A stretch of DNA of 36,512 nucleotides from Candidatus Poribacteria bacterium (GTDB lineage: Bacteria > Poribacteria > WGA-4E > WGA-3G): positions 1-36,512 of the forward strand of contig RKRR01000012.1 in NCBI GenBank assembly GCA_007571305.1. The letters are read 5' to 3'. Under the pieces are notes generated by a model. The model had not been told where the DNA came from. It saw only the letters and a program-made list of their open reading frames with translations, and ran no database searches. This document shows positions 31,496-36,512 of the stretch, piece by piece; position 1 is the first letter of the stretch; each line of letters starts with the position of its first letter. Position numbers and translations under genes: made by a program.

Positions 31496-33412
31496 GTGAA
31501 TAAAAGTACAAGAAGCATGGTGATTTGGTGGGTAGTTGTAGCTGGACTCGTCGTCCTTGGCATTTACCAACTATTCAACCGCAGAGATCCGGTTTATCAA
31601 CTCGCGACCTCTGATTTTCATCAATACATAACGCGCGGTTCATCCCTATTCGAAGGATATTTGGTTTTAGATGAAGAATGGGTTGAAGGACAATTCAATC
31701 AAAATAGACTCAATGAAATTCGCGCTGAGATTCTGGAAAGCGTGGCATTTGAAGAGCAAGAAACCCATCTCCCTCCAAAATGGCAGGGTGAATTTAGAGC
31801 AAGCCGCGACACGATCGATGATTATGACATCCAAGCGAAACTTGACGAGCACGAAATTAACTATAACGTCAAGCCACCCTCTAAGTTCCCGCAAGGTCTA
31901 CTTATTTTCGGGACAACCGTTGTCCCGCTCCTTATTTTTTTAGGCTTGATGATTTTCCTATCGCGTCAGATGCAAGGGAGTGGAAATCGAGCCTTATCCT
32001 TTGGCAAAAGCCGCGCCAGACTCCACTCCGAAAACCAAACGAAAGTGACATTTGAAGATGTCGCGGGTGTCGATGAAGCAAAGGAAGCACTTGAAGAAGT
32101 TATTGAATTTCTAAAGGCACCGAAAAAGTTTGAACGACTTGGTGGTAAAATCCCCAAAGGGGTCCTCCTGATGGGACCTCCAGGGACCGGTAAAACAATG
32201 CTGGCTCAAGCTGTGGCAGGTGAGGCAGATGTCCCGTTCTATAGTATCAGCGGTTCCGACTTCGTGGAGATGTTCGTCGGTGTAGGGGCATCCCGTGTCC
32301 GAGATCTATTTGAAACCGGTAAAAAGAATGCCCCCTGTATTATTTTTATTGATGAGTTGGATGCTGTCGGTAGACACCGTGGCGCAGGTATCGGCGGTGG
32401 ACACGATGAACGTGAGCAAACCTTAAACCAGCTCCTCGTTGAAATGCAGGGTTTCGAGGCATCCGAAGGTGTGATACTCATCGCAGCGACGAACCGTCCT
32501 GATGTTTTAGATCCCGCTCTCCTTCGCCCTGGTCGATTCGACCGGCAGATTGTTGTTGACTTACCGGATGTCCGCGGTAGAGAAGCAATACTCAAGGTAC
32601 ATACAAAAACCCCGTATAAGCTCGCTGATAACGTTAATTTGGAAATCTTAGCGAAGGCAACACCAGGGTTCTCTGGTGCTGACCTTGAGAATATGGCAAA
32701 CGAAGCCGCCCTGCTTGCCGCACGATGCGACCAAGAAGAAATCGACATGATGTGCTTTGACGAAGCCAAAGACCGCGTGCTTATGGGACCTGAACGGCGC
32801 AGCCTTGTCATTAGCGATGAGGAAAGACAAGTTACGGCTTATCACGAAGCTGGGCATGCCCTCATGTTACACTTCGTACCAGAGAGTGACCCAAACTACA
32901 AGTGTACGATTGTTCCACGTGGCAGAGCCCTCGGTGTGACAGCGAAACTCCCTCTCGAAGAATGGCATAATATGAGCAAAAAACGTCTACTCGCGCATAT
33001 CATTTTTGCCCTCGGCGGTAGAGTTGCTGAAGAAATTATATTTGGCGAACAAACTACGGGTGCACAAAACGATTTTGAGCAGGCGACAAGTCTTGCACGT
33101 CGAATGGTCACACAATGGGGTATGAGCCACATGGGACCTCTCACCTACGGTAGACGCGACGAACAGGTCTTCCTTGGTAAAGAATTAAGTGTCCATCAGG
33201 ATTACAGCGAAAAAACTGCCATTGAAATCGACAAGGCGGTCCATGATATTGTAACGGAGTGCTATAATAAGGCACGAAAAATCCTGGAGACGAATCTTGA
33301 AGGCTTAAAGTTACTCGCTGATGCCCTCTTAGAACGGGAAACGCTTGTTACCGAAGAGATTGATGAAATTCTCGGACCCCGGCCACAACTGCCCGCGAAA
33401 CCAATCGTATGA
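31496..33412 (+). CDS. ftsH: ATP-dependent zinc metalloprotease FtsH
   Basis: Inner-membrane AAA+ protease of 638 residues that degrades membrane and regulatory proteins. Two membrane helices (about 9-26 and 134-157) flank a periplasmic domain. Walker A GPPGTGKT (227-234), Walker [11 protein letters not shown], second region of homology around [20 protein letters not shown], and zinc site HEAGH (450-454). Family length is about 600-650. Start: GTG 31496 has GAGAGG at 9 bases; TTG at 31490 is too close to that site. The stop overlaps the folP ATG by 4 bp (ATGA), so ftsH and folP are translationally coupled. The ftsH-folP order is common in bacteria. Confidence 0.97.
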   Translation: MNKSTRSMVIWWVVVAGLVVLGIYQLFNRRDPVYQLATSDFHQYITRGSSLFEGYLVLDEEWVEGQFNQNRLNEIRAEILESVAFEEQETHLPPKWQGEFRASRDTIDDYDIQAKLDEHEINYNVKPPSKFPQGLLIFGTTVVPLLIFLGLMIFLSRQMQGSGNRALSFGKSRARLHSENQTKVTFEDVAGVDEAKEALEEVIEFLKAPKKFERLGGKIPKGVLLMGPPGTGKTMLAQAVAGEADVPFYSISGSDFVEMFVGVGASRVRDLFETGKKNAPCIIFIDELDAVGRHRGAGIGGGHDEREQTLNQLLVEMQGFEASEGVILIAATNRPDVLDPALLRPGRFDRQIVVDLPDVRGREAILKVHTKTPYKLADNVNLEILAKATPGFSGADLENMANEAALLAARCDQEEIDMMCFDEAKDRVLMGPERRSLVISDEERQVTAYHEAGHALMLHFVPESDPNYKCTIVPRGRALGVTAKLPLEEWHNMSKKRLLAHIIFALGGRVAEEIIFGEQTTGAQNDFEQATSLARRMVTQWGMSHMGPLTYGRRDEQVFLGKELSVHQDYSEKTAIEIDKAVHDIVTECYNKARKILETNLEGLKLLADALLERETLVTEEIDEILGPRPQLPAKPIV

Positions 33413-34233
33413 ACTGTCGTGGCAAATTGCTCACTTTAGGTCTACATACACATATAATGGGCATCTTGAACGTCACACCCGATTCTTTTTCTGATGGAGG
33501 GTGTTACCTTGATGTCGAACGGGCGGTCGCACATGCTGAACTGATGGTAGCGGAAGGTGCGACTCTCATTGATATTGGAGGAGAATCATCCCGCCCTGGG
33601 GCATCCCCGGTGTCCATCAGTGAGGAATTGGCTCGAATCCTACCCGTCATTCGTGCTATTGTTGACACCGTTGATGTTCTTCTTTCCGTTGACACATATA
33701 AAGCTGAAGTGGCTCTGCGCGCCCTCGAAGCCGGCGCACATCTTATCAATGACATCACAGCGTTGCATGGGGACACGGCAATGGCAGCGGTTGTATCAGA
33801 AATGGAAGCGGGACTGATTCTGATGCACATGAAAGGGACACCCCGTACGATGCAACAAGCACCTGAGTATGAGGATGTCGTTAGCGAGGTCTGTGACTCA
33901 CTTCAGAAGAGCATCGAGACTGCCGAATCCCAAGGTATTACCGCCGATCGCATCATTATTGATCCAGGGATCGGATTTGGCAAGACGACGAAGCATAACC
34001 TTGAAATCCTAAAACGCCTGACAGAATTCCGCGGGTTAAACAAGCCTCTGCTCGTTGGTACTTCACGAAAATCATTTATCGGCAACATTTTAGATCTCCC
34101 TGTAACGGAGCGTATTGAAGGAACAACCGCCACAGTGTGTTGGGCTATCGCCCAGGGCGCGGACATTTTGCGTGTCCATGATGTTAAAGCAAACGTTCGT
34201 GCTGCCCGAATGACAGATACCCTCTATAGATAA
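33409..34233 (+). CDS. folP: Dihydropteroate synthase
   Basis: Cytosolic enzyme of 274 residues that joins p-aminobenzoate to dihydropterin pyrophosphate in folate synthesis, and the usual sulfonamide target. Motifs: MGILNVTPDSFSDGG (17-31), DIGGESSRPGA, SVDTYKAEVA, IIDPGIGFGKT, and GTSRKSFIG with the conserved Lys and Arg. It overlaps ftsH by 4 bp and is followed 4 bp later by acpS. No ribosome site is clear, in line with coupling to ftsH translation. Confidence 0.96.
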   Translation: MNCRGKLLTLGLHTHIMGILNVTPDSFSDGGCYLDVERAVAHAELMVAEGATLIDIGGESSRPGASPVSISEELARILPVIRAIVDTVDVLLSVDTYKAEVALRALEAGAHLINDITALHGDTAMAAVVSEMEAGLILMHMKGTPRTMQQAPEYEDVVSEVCDSLQKSIETAESQGITADRIIIDPGIGFGKTTKHNLEILKRLTEFRGLNKPLLVGTSRKSFIGNILDLPVTERIEGTTATVCWAIAQGADILRVHDVKANVRAARMTDTLYR

Positions 34234-34237
34234 ACCG

Positions 34238-34630
34238 ATGCACCAGCAAAAAATTCAGGGAATCGGCATTGATATTGTTGAAGTTGAACGGATCCGAGAC
34301 GCATCTCGGCGATGGGGCTCACGGTTTGAAAAACGGGTGTACACACAGCAAGAACTTGCTTATTGTGGAGACACTCCATCTCGCTACTGGCGGCTTGCTG
34401 CGCGTTTTGCTGCGAAAGAAGCTACGCTCAAGGCTCTCGGCACTGGCTTGACGACAGGTATGCGTTGGCAAGATGTCGAAATTCGGGCGAATACTATTGG
34501 GAAACCGGAACTTATCCTACACGGCGAAGTTCAACGCTACGCTCAGGAACGCAATATCCGGGCATCGTTTGTCTCTATGTCCCATACAAATGACTATGCT
34601 GTAGCACAAGTTACACTCTGTTCCGTTTGA
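34238..34630 (+). CDS. acpS: Holo-[acyl-carrier-protein] synthase
   Basis: A 130-residue phosphopantetheinyl transferase that loads acyl carrier protein from CoA. Motifs: GIGIDIVEVERI (8-19), with the metal-binding Asp, and FAAKEATLKALGTG (about 57-70), with the metal-binding Glu and Lys. Near the C-terminus is VSMSHTNDYAVA. Length is normal (about 120-130). It lies 4 bp after folP, third gene of the ftsH-folP-acpS unit. Confidence 0.95.
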   Translation: MHQQKIQGIGIDIVEVERIRDASRRWGSRFEKRVYTQQELAYCGDTPSRYWRLAARFAAKEATLKALGTGLTTGMRWQDVEIRANTIGKPELILHGEVQRYAQERNIRASFVSMSHTNDYAVAQVTLCSV

Positions 34631-34715
34631 TTTGGTTGACCTTCACACCTGATTTCTGCATGCATAAACATAAAAGTGACGCTCTACAGCGCACCTCTTT
34701 CGCGTGAGGTAAGAA

Positions 34716-35828
34716 GTGAAATACGTCCAAAATTGTGGCGCGACTCTCCTTTCTTGTATGGTAATCCTCTTCTTTGTTATGGGTAGCACTTCCTCAATAG
34801 CAAACACGAGAGCGTCTGCAGATAGCTTCCTAAAACATTTGCTTGGAGCCGAACATTACGGAATGGGAGGGAGTTTTGTTGGTGCAACCCGTGGTGCGAA
34901 TGCCTTAGGGAGCAATCCTGCCGGTATGAGTGTCATAGAGGGAAACCGATTCGTTATTCAGGCGACCCGTTTCCCACGTACTGTCGCCCTGATTTCCAAG
35001 CCGAACTCAAATGCCAATTATGAGGATTATAGTCGGTACGAGCAGCACTCGTCCGGTGTCGAGACTTTAAATTGGGCATTTCCGATGGACAAATTCGGAA
35101 CGTTTGGATTGGCACTTGCCTTTGAGCAAGCAGGTGCGTTTCGTCGAGTGAACTATCTTGGAAAGGCTCTTAACAGTTTTCCTGAAAATAACCTTGCACT
35201 CGGTCTCAGTTACGGGGTAAATCTATTTGGGGGCACAGTTATCGGTGTTGACACGAAATGGCTCCGGTCCAAGGCATTCGGTATAGATGGCAGCGAAGAT
35301 CTTGGGCACGGATATGCCTATAATGTCGGAGTTATCCAGCAGATCGGAAACGCAATTCAGATTGGTGCTGTTGTTCAAAATTTGAGTAATGGACTTTCCT
35401 TTTCTGATCCATCTATTCCAGATACAATGGAACGTTCGGTCGTAACCGGTATTGCATACCAGCGCGAAATATCTGATGTGGTTTTCAGATTCGGTTTAGA
35501 TGCTCACCCGCCTTTCCGCGATGGTGTAAGAGTGAACATAGGGACTGAAACGTGGTATCGCCACCGAATCGGGGTTAGAATCGGGTACCTCAGAGACACA
35601 CAAAAGCGGTACACATCGGTTTTTCTCTTGCAAGACGGTTCATTTGAGATGGAAGAGCGGCTCTGGATAGCAGAAGGTGTCTGCTTTGGACTCGGGTTCA
35701 GATTCGGAAGCGTCATCCTCAATGCCGCGTATACACCGCAATTCACACCGGTTGTGATAGATGAAGAACGTATCCACATCGTGCAGGGGAACGCTGTATA
35801 TGCTTTTTCAATCGGGCAAACCTTTTAG
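34716..35828 (+). CDS. PorV/UPF0164-like outer-membrane beta-barrel protein
   Basis: A 370-residue predicted outer-membrane protein: signal peptide (about 1-29), then FLKHLLGAEHYGMGGSFVGA and ANALGSNPAGMSVIEGN, the opening pattern of PorV/UPF0164 and FadL-like barrels. Alternating beta segments and a C-terminal Phe follow. PorV acts in type IX secretion in Bacteroidetes, but many relatives have no known role and no other such genes are here. Start GTG 34716 has GAGG 7 bases upstream; ACCTC (34693-34697) could pair with GAGGT (34706-34710) and hide this site. Confidence 0.78.
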   Translation: MKYVQNCGATLLSCMVILFFVMGSTSSIANTRASADSFLKHLLGAEHYGMGGSFVGATRGANALGSNPAGMSVIEGNRFVIQATRFPRTVALISKPNSNANYEDYSRYEQHSSGVETLNWAFPMDKFGTFGLALAFEQAGAFRRVNYLGKALNSFPENNLALGLSYGVNLFGGTVIGVDTKWLRSKAFGIDGSEDLGHGYAYNVGVIQQIGNAIQIGAVVQNLSNGLSFSDPSIPDTMERSVVTGIAYQREISDVVFRFGLDAHPPFRDGVRVNIGTETWYRHRIGVRIGYLRDTQKRYTSVFLLQDGSFEMEERLWIAEGVCFGLGFRFGSVILNAAYTPQFTPVVIDEERIHIVQGNAVYAFSIGQTF

Positions 35829-35852
35829 CAATCAGAACTATAATCGTGACGT

Positions 35853-36368
35853 ATGTCAGACCAATATAGAACGATAGTGGGAGTTGCCCATGCGTCCCAC
35901 GTTGTAAAGAAATCTCGGTTTTTGGGGGAGGCAGCTGCTGTACATACCCAAGAAGCAGTGAAAGATTTTCTGAGTCAGGTACGGGAACGAAGCCCGCGTG
36001 CTTCGCACTACTGTTATGCTTATACTATTGGTAGCGATGCCACACTGCGTGAATATTCTACAGATGCAGGAGAACCTACTCATTCTGCTGGTCCACCTAT
36101 TCTCTCGGCGATACGCGCTTTTGACTTGTCCAACGTTATCTGTGTTATCACTCGGTATTATGGCGGTATCAATCTCGGTATCGGTGGATTAATTCGAGCT
36201 TACGGTCGATGTGCAAGGGAATGTTTCCAAAGTGCAATAATTGAAGACCGTATCTTTTATCAAAACATGTATCTAAGGGTCAAATATCCAGACATTGGTA
36301 CTGTTATCGCTCTGGGCAAACGCATGGGCGGGAACGTAGTAGAACGTGAGTTTGAAAAAAGTTTATGA
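35853..36368 (+). CDS. YigZ/IMPACT-family protein, shortened at the C-terminus
   Basis: A 171-residue member of the UPF0029/IMPACT family. The N-terminal domain is complete: KKSRFLGEAAAVHTQEA, ASHYCYAY, STDAGEPTHSAGPPIL and VITRYYGGINLGIGGLIRAYG. The C-terminal DUF1949 domain starts (YPDIGTVIALGKRMGGNVVE) but stops after about 25 residues; full-length relatives have about 200-215. The frame ends where a minus-strand frame begins. TATAAT at 35839-35844 lies 8 bp before the ATG but lacks a -35. The exact role of the family is unclear; eukaryotic IMPACT controls translation through GCN1. Confidence 0.85.
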   Translation: MSDQYRTIVGVAHASHVVKKSRFLGEAAAVHTQEAVKDFLSQVRERSPRASHYCYAYTIGSDATLREYSTDAGEPTHSAGPPILSAIRAFDLSNVICVITRYYGGINLGIGGLIRAYGRCARECFQSAIIEDRIFYQNMYLRVKYPDIGTVIALGKRMGGNVVEREFEKSL

Positions 36369-36512
36369 CTGAGAAAGCCTTGGGACATCGTTGATTTGCT
36401 GAAGGTCAGAGACCTTCAGCGAAGGTTTGGTTTCCAACAACGGATAGGCGATCAGAGCAGAGAACACATGGACGCAGAAGTTCTCATAACTTCTATGGCG
36501 GGTGTGTTCCAC
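36363..36512 (-). CDS. Partial reading frame entering from the right edge (identity unknown)
   Basis: Forty-nine codons without a stop run from the window edge to TAA (36363-36365), overlapping the YigZ stop region by 6 bp on the other strand. The visible C-terminus includes SYENFCVHVFSALIAYP and SLKVSDLQQINDVPRLSQS. A hydrophobic stretch near the end is somewhat like the C-terminal part of some transposases, but this is only an impression. The 5' part is outside the window. Confidence 0.35.
   Translation of the reverse strand: MEHTRHRSYENFCVHVFSALIAYPLLETKPSLKVSDLQQINDVPRLSQS
36398..36420. repeat. Perfect 10-bp palindrome near the right edge
   Basis: GCTGAAGGTC (36398-36407), AGA, GACCTTCAGC (36411-36420). 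It lies 30 bp after the YigZ stop and inside the partial minus-strand frame. No T-tract follows in either direction, so it is not an obvious terminator. Confidence 0.5.

Noticed and set aside
35839..35844. TATAAT 8 bp before the YigZ start as a leaderless promoter
   Set aside because: No -35 at 16-18 bp and no extended -10; a perfect hexamer alone is weak evidence in this base composition.

Overview
The window reads as about 36.5 kb of chromosome from an uncultured Gram-negative bacterium. Five phytanoyl-CoA-dioxygenase-family genes, a Gfo/Idh/MocA oxidoreductase, LamG and CBM9-type secreted proteins, a sigma factor fused to a beta-propeller, and a high load of short dispersed repeats together suggest Candidatus Poribacteria or a nearby lineage. 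This placement is inferred from gene content only; there is no rRNA or other marker here. Omp85- and PorV-like outer-membrane barrels show a double-membrane cell. I see no tRNA, rRNA, cas gene or intact transposase gene.

Layout. 1-302: a three-repeat CRISPR remnant. 303-2256 (-): YdjM-like membrane protein and an Eis-like acetyltransferase. 2564-5002 (+): ComEC DNA-uptake channel. 5078-6172 (-): zinc alcohol dehydrogenase resembling the phosphonate-associated type. 6792-9057 (+): argB and a conserved protein of unknown function. 9111-10993 (-): Gfo/Idh/MocA oxidoreductase and a PhyH dioxygenase. 11823-20891 (+): an ECF sigma factor-transmembrane-propeller fusion, then a tight three-gene unit of Omp85-like barrel, TonB-like/PA14 protein and second Omp85-like barrel. 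21142-22772 (+): DUF4159 protein and PhyH. 22965-27086 (-): LamG protein, GNAT, PhyH, SDR, PhyH. 27314-29037 (+): PhyH and a GH43-like propeller. 29034-31103 (-): DNA methyltransferase, tiny membrane protein, CBM9-like protein. 31496-36368 (+): ftsH, folP, acpS, a PorV-like barrel and a shortened YigZ. A reading frame of unknown identity runs off the right edge on the minus strand.

Most unusual gene content. The 11.8-20.9 kb block pairs a membrane-tethered sigma factor carrying an export-side beta-propeller with two barrels that each have an N-terminal DUF4252-like domain and POTRA domains. Between the barrels lies a protein with a TonB-type N-terminus (SxxxH in the membrane helix) but a PA14 domain at its end. 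It can be read as a candidate envelope-sensing or cell-surface signalling system; this is inference.

Most unusual non-coding content. Two families of non-autonomous mobile elements (MITEs) are present. Family 1 has three copies of 122-126 bp, 12-bp inverted ends based on AGGACTTACGCA, and an exact 4-bp direct repeat flanking each copy. Family 2 has five copies of roughly 100-180 bp with ends based on TAACCYAAGTTGC. Although their ends differ, the families share an internal module of about 29 bp. In family 2 this module also exists as hairpin variants, including two perfect 30-bp inverted copies upstream of the sigma-factor fusion.
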